The notes: a model not told the origin generated them from the sequence alone. 8,063 nucleotides of DNA from Pseudomonadota bacterium (GCA_027295475.1 JAPUKV010000117.1:1-8063), one strand, 5' to 3'; positions 1-6,333 are shown, counted from the first letter of the stretch. Numbers and translations are program-made.

Positions 1-795
1 GAGATGTCGATTCACGGACTCGAAACGCGGCCAGGTATCGTCATGGACGGCGCCGCGGCCGAACATATTCGTGAAGCCGTGCCTGTGATCGCGTCCTACG
101 GAGACGCGATCGGCATTCGCGCATTCGCGGAGCGCAGAAACCTCGAGCACGACCTGGCGGACACCGAATTCTCCTCGTTGATCGCATTGATCGACACGCC
201 GTACATCAATATGGAATCAGCAACCAATCACCCCTGCCAAAGCCTGGCCGACTGGAAGACGCTCGATGACCTGGGCATCCCCACGAATAGCGGGAAATTC
301 GTGCTGAGCTGGGCCTATCACCCGATGTCACTGCCGCTCGCCGTGCCGGCGGCGTCCATACACATGGCGGCAATGCGCGGCATGGACGTGACCGTGCTGC
401 GACCCGACGGCTTTGAGCTACCCGAACCAATAATGGAGAAGGCCAGGAAGGCGGCCGAGGCCTCGGGTGGTTCGCTGCGCGAGACCAGTGACCGGGAACA
501 GGCAATGGAAGGCGCCCACATCATTTACGCAAAATCCTGGTCCTCGACGAAACACTATGGTGACAAGGCGGCGGACGGGGAACTGCGCCGCGAACTGGTC
601 GACTGGTGCGTCGACGAACCATGGTTCGAAAATGCAAAAAGCGACTGCAGGTTCATGCATTGCCTGCCCGTGCGGCGCGGCGTCGTGGTCAGCGAACGCG
701 TACTCGACGGACTGAGAAGCGTCGTGATCCACGAGGCCCGCAATCGCATGCTGGCGCAGATGGCAGTCCTGCACCAGATGCTCGGGAAGAATTAA
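1..795 (+). CDS. argF': N-acyl-ornithine carbamoyltransferase (acetyl- or succinyl-ornithine type), 5' end missing
   Basis: Transfers the carbamoyl group from carbamoyl phosphate to N2-acetyl- or N2-succinyl-L-ornithine in cytoplasmic arginine synthesis. The frame is open from base 1, so the ATG at 4 is unlikely to be the start. By comparison with the Bacteroides fragilis enzyme about 70 N-terminal residues are missing, including the carbamoyl-phosphate STRT-type loop. Visible motifs (numbered from the ATG at 4) are GIVMDG (11-16), NHPCQ near 78, the WAYHP segment near 103-107 and HCLPVRR near 219-225. The GIVMDG...EHI, HPxQS.AD and MHCLPVRR stretches resemble the B. fragilis succinylornithine enzyme more than the Xanthomonas acetylornithine enzyme. 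The residue that sets acyl specificity (Glu92 in Xanthomonas, Pro90 in Bacteroides) aligns with Ala19 here, and the carboxylated Lys302 of Xanthomonas aligns with Val. The acyl group is therefore undecided. The gene overlaps argB by one base (TAATG). The family call is firm; the substrate is not. Confidence 0.9.
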   Translation, partial: EMSIHGLETRPGIVMDGAAAEHIREAVPVIASYGDAIGIRAFAERRNLEHDLADTEFSSLIALIDTPYINMESATNHPCQSLADWKTLDDLGIPTNSGKFVLSWAYHPMSLPLAVPAASIHMAAMRGMDVTVLRPDGFELPEPIMEKARKAAEASGGSLRETSDREQAMEGAHIIYAKSWSSTKHYGDKAADGELRRELVDWCVDEPWFENAKSDCRFMHCLPVRRGVVVSERVLDGLRSVVIHEARNRMLAQMAVLHQMLGKN

Positions 796-1730
796 TGACT
801 GCAGGCAAAGACAGGGCGATCGTGGTTTCGGCGCTGAAACATGCGGCACCCTATATCCGTTTGTTCAAAGGCAAGGTATTTGTTCTCAAAGTCGGTGGCG
901 AGGTATTCGCAGATGCCGCCGACACGCGCGCACTGATGGAACAGGTAGGCATTCTTTACCAGGTCGGCATCAGGATTGTCCTGGTACATGGCGGCGGTCA
1001 ACAGTCGACTGAACTCGCCACGCAACTGGGCCTCGACACTAAATTTGTTGACGGCCGCAGAGTTACGGACGGTCCGTCGCTCGACGTCGCGACAATGGTC
1101 TTGAACGGGCAGATCAACACGCGTGTTCTCGCGGCCTGTCGCGATCTGGAAATCCCGGCTGTCGGCATCAGCGGCATCGATGCCGGCCTGATACGCGCTC
1201 ACCGGCGCCCGCCGGTCGAGAGAGACGGCGACAGTCCGGTCGATTACGGGTATGTCGGAGACATTGACTCGGTCGATGCCGATGTCCTGCAGAAACAACT
1301 CGATAACGGGCTGATGCCGGTGGTCAGTCCTTTGTCCTGCGACTCGTCCGGCACCATACTGAACATCAATGCCGACACGGTTGCGGCCGCGATCGCCGCG
1401 GAGCTCGATGCAGAGAAACTGATACTGGCGACCGGCGCCCCGGGCATTCTCGACGACGCCGACGACCCGCATTCACTCATATCCTATGTCGACCGTGCCG
1501 CTTTGGATCAACTCCGAAAAGACGGCAAGCTGGCCGATGGCATGCTGCCGAAAGCTGCCGCCATCGATGCTGCGCTGGCTAATGGTGTCAATCGGGTACA
1601 CGTCATTTCGTACAAAGTGGCAGATAGCCTCTTGCTGGAGGTATTCACCAATGAAGGCACGGGGACTCTGGTTGTCAATGACATTGCTGCCCTGACGCCG
1701 GCTGAGACTGCATCGAGCGGTGCGGACTGA
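795..1730 (+). CDS. argB: Acetylglutamate (N-acylglutamate) kinase
   Basis: Phosphorylates the gamma-carboxylate of N-acetyl-L-glutamate (or another N-acylglutamate), the second step of arginine synthesis. The 311-residue protein shows the amino-acid-kinase fold signatures in order: K32-V-G-G (ATP phosphates), HGGG at 65-68, GRRVTDG at 87-93 (substrate carboxylate), DYGYVGD at 150-156, LNINADTVA at 189-197, and GMLPK with K253 (transition-state lysine). About 30 residues precede KVGG and include APYIRLF; known arginine-inhibited hexameric kinases carry an N-terminal helix with a similar ALPYIRRF-type motif, so arginine feedback is plausible. There is no C-terminal GNAT domain, unlike the Xanthomonas bifunctional synthase/kinase. 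The ATG at 795 was chosen over the longer reading frame because it overlaps the upstream stop (TAATG), has GGGAAG five bases upstream, and starts the recognisable protein. The stop overlaps the argH start (TGATG), implying coupled translation. Confidence 0.93.
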   Translation: MTAGKDRAIVVSALKHAAPYIRLFKGKVFVLKVGGEVFADAADTRALMEQVGILYQVGIRIVLVHGGGQQSTELATQLGLDTKFVDGRRVTDGPSLDVATMVLNGQINTRVLAACRDLEIPAVGISGIDAGLIRAHRRPPVERDGDSPVDYGYVGDIDSVDADVLQKQLDNGLMPVVSPLSCDSSGTILNINADTVAAAIAAELDAEKLILATGAPGILDDADDPHSLISYVDRAALDQLRKDGKLADGMLPKAAAIDAALANGVNRVHVISYKVADSLLLEVFTNEGTGTLVVNDIAALTPAETASSGAD

Positions 1731-2914
1731 TGACGCGCCTCTGGGAAAAGGGGCTGCCACTCGATCAGCGAGTCCTCTCGTTTACGGCCGGCGAGGATCA
1801 CGTGCTTGACGCGCGCCTCGTTCCGTACGACGTCCTGGGCTGTGTTGCCCACGCCGAGATGCTTGCCGCGCAGGATCTGATTACTGACCAGGACTGTAAA
1901 GCGATTTGCGACGGCCTCAGGAAGCTCGAACAGGGTTTCGCCGCTGGTGAGTGGGAGATTCGCCTCGAGGACGAGGATGTCCATACGGCCCTCGAGTCCC
2001 GTCTGACAGAACTCATCGGACCCGCGGGCGGCAGGCTGCATCTCGGCCGTTCGAGGAACGACCAGGTGCTTACGGCACTCCGCCTCTACTCGCTCGATGC
2101 GATAGATGTGGTCTCAAAGAGCATTGGCGGCCTGTGTCAGTCATTGTCCAGGCTCGCGGCACGTGAAGGCGACATAGTGCTGCCAGGCTTTACGCATATG
2201 CAACACGCCATGCCATCATCCGTGGGTCTCTGGAGCGACGGCTATGTTGAGGCCTTTGAGGACGACGCCGCCGGCCTGCAGGCATCGCGGCGTCGCCTTG
2301 GCAAGAATCCACTCGGCAGCGCGGCCGGCTACGGCACACCCGGACTCGCCATTGACCGTGAACTGACCACGGCCAAGCTCGGCTTCGATGAAACGCAGCT
2401 TCCCGTGACTGCCGTCCAACTGTCCCGCGGCAAGGCCGAAAGCGGCCTCTTGTTCGAGCTGACGCTGCTGGTGCAGGACCTCGGCCGCCTCGCCAGCGAC
2501 CTTCTGTTGTTCTATACCCGGGAGTTCGCCTATGTGGAGCTGGCACCCGAGGTGACGACAGGTTCATCCATCATGCCGCAGAAACGAAATCCCGACGTGC
2601 TCGAACTGATACGCGCATCTTCGGCTACGTCGCAGGCATGTCTGGAGGAAAGCCTGATGATCACCGCAAAACTGCCGTCCGGATATCAGCGCGATTTGCA
2701 GCGGCTCAAACCGCCATTATTTCGCTCGATCGATTTAGGCATAGAGTGCGTCGACATCATGTCGTTTGTCCTCGAAGGCTTGCAGTTCAGGCCCGAGAAC
2801 ATACGGCTTGACGAGAGCATCAACGCCGCCCATGAAGCAAACGAACTCGCAAGCAAGGAAGACATACCATTTCGCGAAGCCTATCGCCGGGTCGCGGAAC
2901 GTTACAATAAATGA
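1730..2914 (+). CDS. argH: Argininosuccinate lyase, short C-terminus
   Basis: Cleaves argininosuccinate to arginine and fumarate, the last step of arginine synthesis; family members are cytoplasmic homotetramers. In the 394-residue product I see LWEKG near the N-terminus, HLGRSRNDQ (104-112), GFTHMQHAMPSS with H156 (153-164), NPLGSAAGYG (193-202), the fumarase/lyase signature GSSIMPQKRNP (278-288, mobile catalytic serine loop), and SGYQRDLQ (317-324). All catalytic blocks are intact. The protein stops just after the IPFREAY segment (379-385); E. coli ArgH (457 aa) and Bacteroides/Xanthomonas versions (roughly 430-446 aa) continue for about 35-65 residues. No continuation of the family is visible in the other frames after 2914, so it looks naturally short, not frameshifted. 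The motif set (LWEKG...FT.G..., NPLGSAAGYG, SGY.RDLQ) resembles the Bacteroidetes/xanthomonad lineage, not the E. coli form. It is coupled to argB by TGATG. Confidence 0.93.
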   Translation: MTRLWEKGLPLDQRVLSFTAGEDHVLDARLVPYDVLGCVAHAEMLAAQDLITDQDCKAICDGLRKLEQGFAAGEWEIRLEDEDVHTALESRLTELIGPAGGRLHLGRSRNDQVLTALRLYSLDAIDVVSKSIGGLCQSLSRLAAREGDIVLPGFTHMQHAMPSSVGLWSDGYVEAFEDDAAGLQASRRRLGKNPLGSAAGYGTPGLAIDRELTTAKLGFDETQLPVTAVQLSRGKAESGLLFELTLLVQDLGRLASDLLLFYTREFAYVELAPEVTTGSSIMPQKRNPDVLELIRASSATSQACLEESLMITAKLPSGYQRDLQRLKPPLFRSIDLGIECVDIMSFVLEGLQFRPENIRLDESINAAHEANELASKEDIPFREAYRRVAERYNK

Positions 2915-2930
2915 CGCGGTACGTTATATT
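2902..2930 (+). promoter_or_regulatory. Possible sigma70 promoter for lptM
   Basis: A TATATT hexamer (2925-2930, five of six matches to TATAAT) lies 17 bases after a weak TTACAA (2902-2907, three of six matches to TTGACA). Transcription would begin around 2937, about 40 bases before lptM. It overlaps the 3' end of argH, so lptM could also be read from the arg transcript. The -35 is poor. Confidence 0.3.
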
Positions 2931-2979
2931 GCTGCCTGGGTAGTAGTCAGCCGCTCAACGCAACCCGACGGTACAGATT

Positions 2980-3165
2980 ATGAACAGCCATCATCGCTTA
3001 GCTTTGGTTCTTGGTCTTTTGCTCGCAGCAGGATGCGGCCAGACAGGACCATTGTATTTGCCAGGTGATCCGAGCCTGATAAAGACGGAGGTGCCGCCTC
3101 CAGTTCAAAACCAGACCGAAGAAGACGACGAAGATAAAGAAGAAGAGTCGCAAGACGAGAATTAG
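2980..3165 (+). CDS. lptM: LptM-like small lipoprotein (YifL family)
   Basis: This 61-residue protein has a short signal peptide and a lipobox LAAGC with the lipidated cysteine at residue 19, followed at once by GQTGPLYLP. The C-G-x-x-G-P-L-Y pattern is the hallmark of LptM (formerly YifL). In E. coli this lipoprotein binds the LptD/LptE outer-membrane LPS translocon and helps LptD mature. Gly at position +2 favours sorting to the outer membrane. The tail is unusually acidic (about 16 Glu/Asp among the last 25 or so residues) and low in complexity. No good Shine-Dalgarno sequence precedes the ATG. In many proteobacteria lptM precedes lysA and dapF; here it sits between argH and polA. The gene is too short for strong statistics, but the motif is distinctive. 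Confidence 0.85.
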   Translation: MNSHHRLALVLGLLLAAGCGQTGPLYLPGDPSLIKTEVPPPVQNQTEEDDEDKEEESQDEN

Positions 3166-3232
3166 GCGCTGCTGTCCCATAAAATCAAGACCTGCATCAA
3201 AACGGCGTTAAATGATGACACGGAGTTCGATG

Positions 3233-3311
3233 ATCGCCCGTCATGACGGGCTCCAACAAGTTGCTGATTACCGTTGCAATATTCCTGTAGGAGCCCGTCA
3301 TGACGGGCGAT
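3233..3311. repeat. Inverted pair of REP palindromes (BIME-like)
   Basis: Two 22-base arms, 3233-3254 and 3290-3311, are exact reverse complements, separated by 35 bases. Each arm contains the perfect 16-base palindrome GCCCGTCATGACGGGC (3236-3251 and 3293-3308). The plus-strand right copy reads TGTAGGAGCCCG...CGGGCGATGC, the head-and-tail style of the REP elements dispersed in Pseudomonas and Xanthomonas genomes and mobilised by RAYT transposases. A single-stranded copy can fold either as one long hairpin or as two small ones. No T-tract follows, so it is not a classical terminator. The right arm brings GGAG (3290-3293) and an ATG (3300) in frame with polA. Whether the unit is repeated elsewhere cannot be seen in this window. 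Confidence 0.75.
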
Positions 3312-3338
3312 GCTTGCAAAGACATCCAGGCGAATTTC

Positions 3339-6041
3339 ATGAGTGATAACACGCTCGTCCTTATCGACGGGTCATCCTATCTTTACCGGGCATTTCATGC
3401 CCTGCCCAAGCTGAGCAACTCCCGAGGTGATCCCACGGGCGCCGTTCACGGCGTACTGAACATGATCAACAAGCTGGTCAGGGAGCAGTCATCCGAGCAT
3501 ATCGCCGTCGTATTCGACGCGCCGGGCAAGACATTTCGTGACGAGATATTCGCAGAGTACAAAGCGAACCGTCCGCCGATGCCCGATGAACTTCGTTTAC
3601 AGATCGAGCCGTTGTTGGAAGCGGTTACGGCGATGGGCCTGCCGCTGTTACGCATCGAAGGTGTTGAAGCCGACGATGTCATCGGGACTCTGTGCCGTCA
3701 AGCTGTCAAGAGCGGCCAGGACGTGCTGGTATCGACCGGCGACAAGGACATGGCCCAGCTCGTCGACGACAAGGTCACACTTATTAATACGATGAGCGGT
3801 ACGGTCCTCGACAGGGACGGTGTAAAAAAGAAATTCGACGTCTATCCGGAACAGATTATCGACTATCTCGCATTGGTCGGCGACAGCGCCGATAACATCC
3901 CGGGTGTACCGCGTGTCGGCGCCAAGACTGCGGCCAAATGGCTGAACCAGTACGGCAGCGTTGCGGAGATTGTCAAGAACGCGAGTGAAATCACCGGCAA
4001 AGTCGGTGCAAGCCTGCGAGAAAACCTGGACCAGCTGGCGCTGTCGCAGAAGCTCGCGACGATTGAACAAAGCGTCAAACTCGAGAAAAAGCCCAAAGAC
4101 CTCAAACGGGGCAAGCCCGACCTGAAATCGTTGCGGGCGCTTTACGGCCGGCTCGAACTTCGGACGCTGCTGCGACAACTGGACGAGCAGACTGGCGGCG
4201 ATACGACTGAGCAAGAACTCTCAGAGACCCGGAAAGGTGACTATCAGACGGTCCTAAAGCAATCTGAATTCAAGACCTGGCTCAAAAACATTGACAGAGC
4301 AGCGCTGGTCGCCGTAGATACCGAGACGACCAGCCTGAATTACATGCAGGCGGAGATCGTCGGCATCTCGCTCGCCGTCAAAAAGGGCGAGGCTGCCTAT
4401 ATTCCCCTCGCCCACGACTATCCGGGCGCCCCGGACCAGTTACCAAGAGATGATGTGCTGGCGGCCCTCAAAGACTTCCTCGAAGACCCGGAAAAGAAAA
4501 AAGTAGGCCACCACCTGAAATACGACGCACACATATTCGCGCGCTACGGCATTGAACTCCGTGGCATGCAGTTTGATTCGATGCTCGAGTCCTATGTGTT
4601 GAATAGCGTCGCCACGCGACACGACATGGATTCCGTCGCCAGAAAATACCTCAATATCAGCACGATTCACTACGAGGACGTCGCGGGCAAGGGCGCGAAG
4701 CAACTCACTTTTAATCAAATCGATTTGGCACAGGCATCACCCTACGCGGCCGAGGACGCCGACATCACGTTACAGCTGCACGAATATTTGTGGGGAGAAC
4801 TCAGGAAAACCAAATCACTTGAAAGGCTGTATGAGGAAATCGAACAACCGCTGGTGCCCGTTCTTCTCGATATGGAAGAGACCGGTGTGCTGATCGAACC
4901 GAAGATGCTGAAAATTCAGAGCGGCGAGCTGGCGAAGAAGATGGCCAGGCTGGAACAGGCGGCGCACGAACTCGCGGGCGGGCCGTTCAACCTTGGCTCG
5001 CCCAAGCAGCTGCAACAGATCCTTTTCGAACACCTTGGCCTGCCGGTGGTCCGGAAAACGCCCAAGGGCCAGCCCTCAACGGCCGAGGATGTATTACAGG
5101 AACTGGCTGACGAGTACGAGCTGCCGCAAGTGATCCTCGAATACCGATCGGTCAGCAAGCTGAAAAGTACCTACACAGACAAGCTCCCGGAGCAAATTTC
5201 TCCGCATACCGGCCGCGTTCATACGTCCTATCACCAGGCCGTCACCGCCACCGGCCGGCTCTCATCCACCGATCCGAATCTTCAGAATATCCCGATTCGT
5301 ACACCGGAGGGCCGGCGTATTCGACAGGCGTTCATTGCACCGACCGGTTTTGTTTTGCTTGCCGCGGACTATTCCCAGATCGAGCTACGGATCATGGCGC
5401 ACCTCTCCGGCGACAAGGGGCTGTTGAACGCCTTCGCGGCTGAACTCGATATACACAAGGCAACTGCAGCCGAGGTCTTCGAGCTCGACCCGGACGAGGT
5501 GACCGCCGACCATCGTCGTTCTGCAAAAGCGATCAACTTCGGGCTCATGTATGGCATGTCGGCGTTCGGACTTGCGAAGCAGCTCGGGATAACAAGAGGC
5601 GAAGCGCAGGAGTACGTGGACCTATATTTCGAACGTTATCCAGGTGTGAAGGCCTACATGGACGGAATCCGCGCACAGGCGCATGACTTGGGCTACGTTG
5701 AAACGGTTTTCGGCCGCCGTCTTTATCTTCCCGAGATCAACGACCGCAATGCACAAAGACGACAATACGCCGAGCGCAGTGCAATCAATGCACCGATGCA
5801 GGGAACCGCTGCAGACATCATCAAGATAGCGATGCTTGCCGTGCACAAATGGATAAAGGACAGCAGTGCGAATACGCGCATGATCATGCAGGTACACGAC
5901 GAACTCGTATTCGAGGTTTCGAAGGACAGTGCTGAACCTGTACGCGATAAAATCGTAACGCTGATGAGTAGCGCGGCAGACCTTGCGGTGCCACTCAAGG
6001 TCGATACGGGCATCGGTACAAACTGGGATGAAGCGCACTAA
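3339..6041 (+). CDS. polA: DNA polymerase I
   Basis: Replication and repair polymerase that removes RNA primers and fills gaps. The 900-residue protein has all three domains. The 5' nuclease (about 1-290) has GDKDMAQLV with D135 and GDSADNIPG with D182. The 3'-5' exonuclease (about 310-500) has Exo I D327-T-E329, Exo II HHLKYD ending at D396, and Exo III Y469-D473. The polymerase (about 500-900) has motif A DYSQIELR from D677, motif B R726...K730...F734...Y738, and motif C VHDE with D854. At Exo II, His392 replaces the Asn420 of E. coli; I recall His in other gammaproteobacteria, so proofreading is probably intact. F734 matches the E. coli residue that discriminates against dideoxynucleotides. 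I chose the ATG at 3339 because the E. coli alignment begins there (TLVLIDGSSYLYRAFH). An in-frame ATG at 3300 would add 13 residues encoded by the REP repeat; it has the better Shine-Dalgarno sequence, so alternative initiation is possible. The sRNA terminator downstream may also end polA transcripts. Confidence 0.97.
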   Translation: MSDNTLVLIDGSSYLYRAFHALPKLSNSRGDPTGAVHGVLNMINKLVREQSSEHIAVVFDAPGKTFRDEIFAEYKANRPPMPDELRLQIEPLLEAVTAMGLPLLRIEGVEADDVIGTLCRQAVKSGQDVLVSTGDKDMAQLVDDKVTLINTMSGTVLDRDGVKKKFDVYPEQIIDYLALVGDSADNIPGVPRVGAKTAAKWLNQYGSVAEIVKNASEITGKVGASLRENLDQLALSQKLATIEQSVKLEKKPKDLKRGKPDLKSLRALYGRLELRTLLRQLDEQTGGDTTEQELSETRKGDYQTVLKQSEFKTWLKNIDRAALVAVDTETTSLNYMQAEIVGISLAVKKGEAAYIPLAHDYPGAPDQLPRDDVLAALKDFLEDPEKKKVGHHLKYDAHIFARYGIELRGMQFDSMLESYVLNSVATRHDMDSVARKYLNISTIHYEDVAGKGAKQLTFNQIDLAQASPYAAEDADITLQLHEYLWGELRKTKSLERLYEEIEQPLVPVLLDMEETGVLIEPKMLKIQSGELAKKMARLEQAAHELAGGPFNLGSPKQLQQILFEHLGLPVVRKTPKGQPSTAEDVLQELADEYELPQVILEYRSVSKLKSTYTDKLPEQISPHTGRVHTSYHQAVTATGRLSSTDPNLQNIPIRTPEGRRIRQAFIAPTGFVLLAADYSQIELRIMAHLSGDKGLLNAFAAELDIHKATAAEVFELDPDEVTADHRRSAKAINFGLMYGMSAFGLAKQLGITRGEAQEYVDLYFERYPGVKAYMDGIRAQAHDLGYVETVFGRRLYLPEINDRNAQRRQYAERSAINAPMQGTAADIIKIAMLAVHKWIKDSSANTRMIMQVHDELVFEVSKDSAEPVRDKIVTLMSSAADLAVPLKVDTGIGTNWDEAH

Positions 6042-6073
6042 TGGCCCAAACTAGTCTTTAAATAACAATGACT

Positions 6074-6081
6074 TATATAAC
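6074..6081 (+). promoter_or_regulatory. Candidate -10 element of the polA-engB small RNA
   Basis: The AT-rich stretch after polA contains overlapping TATATA (6074-6079) and TATAAC (6076-6081, five of six matches to the -10 consensus). Transcription would start near 6088. No convincing -35 hexamer lies 16-18 bases upstream, so an activator or another start site is possible. Confidence 0.35.
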
Positions 6082-6087
6082 GATGGA

Positions 6088-6237
6088 ACTCTTGCCGGGT
6101 ATTTGGTTCGAAGTGTTTGAGTGCTTATGTCACTCGCCTGCCTACCTCCCTAGGCGGGCGTGCAACACGGCCACCCCAAGCCGGTTGCGTAACTCGACCC
6201 CGGCTGTTTACGGTAAGTGACACGCCGGGGTTTTTTT
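6088..6237 (+). ncRNA. Putative small RNA between polA and engB (Spot 42/ErsA/sX13-type locus)
   Basis: The gap has no credible ORF but holds an ordered set of plus-strand hairpins. A small one has stem GAGTG/CACTC (6119-6123/6131-6135). Next is a 10-bp stem, 6135-6144 with 6151-6160, containing one G-U pair and the loop CCTCCC (6145-6150); it shares C6135 with the first. The third pairs GCAAC+CGGC (6162-6166, 6168-6171) with GCCG+GTTGC (6180-6188), with one bulged A and the loop CACCCCAA. A Rho-independent terminator follows. Gammaproteobacteria carry an Hfq-linked sRNA at this place: spf in E. coli, ErsA in Pseudomonas, sX13 in Xanthomonas. The C-rich loops most resemble my memory of sX13, whose loops target G-rich sites near start codons. 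The 5' end is estimated from the -10 element and could lie as far right as about 6118, giving 120-150 nt. Gene-level call is fairly good; exact family is unproven. Confidence 0.65.
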
Positions 6238-6240
6238 ATT
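6197..6240 (+). terminator. Rho-independent terminator of the small RNA (and polA)
   Basis: Stem ACCCCGGC (6197-6204) pairs perfectly over 8 bp with GCCGGGGT (6224-6231), followed by seven T residues (6231-6237), then ATT. The 19-base apical region can form a few extra pairs (TGT/ACA). There is no matching T-tract on the other side, so it acts in the plus direction only and would not stop engB transcripts. Confidence 0.88.
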
Positions 6241-6262
6241 GCAGCTTCATACGCTCGTAACT

Positions 6263-6333
6263 GTGGCGCGTGTCCGGTATGTCCCGCGAGTGAGTTTAAG
6301 ATCCGACGGGGGGGAATATCGGGCACGCGCCAC
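6263..6333. repeat. Long imperfect inverted repeat downstream of the sRNA
   Basis: Left arm 6263-6280 pairs along its full 18 bases with right arm 6316-6333. The only two irregular positions (T6273 with G6323, G6277 with T6319) are G-U wobbles in plus-strand RNA but A-C mismatches in minus-strand RNA. After a bulged G6281 the helix can continue with TCCC (6282-6285) against GGGA (6312-6315). The 35-base interior includes a run of seven G (6308-6314). No T-tract follows on either strand, so it is not a standard terminator. It lies between the sRNA terminator and the convergent engB stop. Function unknown. Confidence 0.6.

Noticed and set aside
606..794. N-terminal extension of argB by 63 codons from the ATG at 606
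   Set aside because: It overlaps the carbamoyltransferase gene in another frame, has low-complexity Arg-rich content, and lacks homology to the kinase. The ATG at 795 has a better ribosome site and the standard overlapping stop/start.
792..2041. Long minus-strand reading frames opposite argB and argH (792-1472, 1508-2041)
   Set aside because: They are codon shadows of strongly recognised plus-strand genes, with no motifs of their own.
2766..3068. Plus-strand 100-codon frame bridging argH and lptM, considered as an ArgH C-terminal continuation
   Set aside because: Its residues after 2914 do not resemble the ArgH tail, and it overlaps both real genes out of frame.
3648..4214. Minus-strand 188-codon frame inside polA
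   Set aside because: It lies entirely opposite the conserved 5' nuclease domain. The open frame is explained by the codon bias of polA.
6263..6333. Inverted repeat read as a Rho-independent bidirectional terminator for polA/engB
   Set aside because: No T-tract follows the stem on either strand, and a canonical terminator already lies at 6197-6237.
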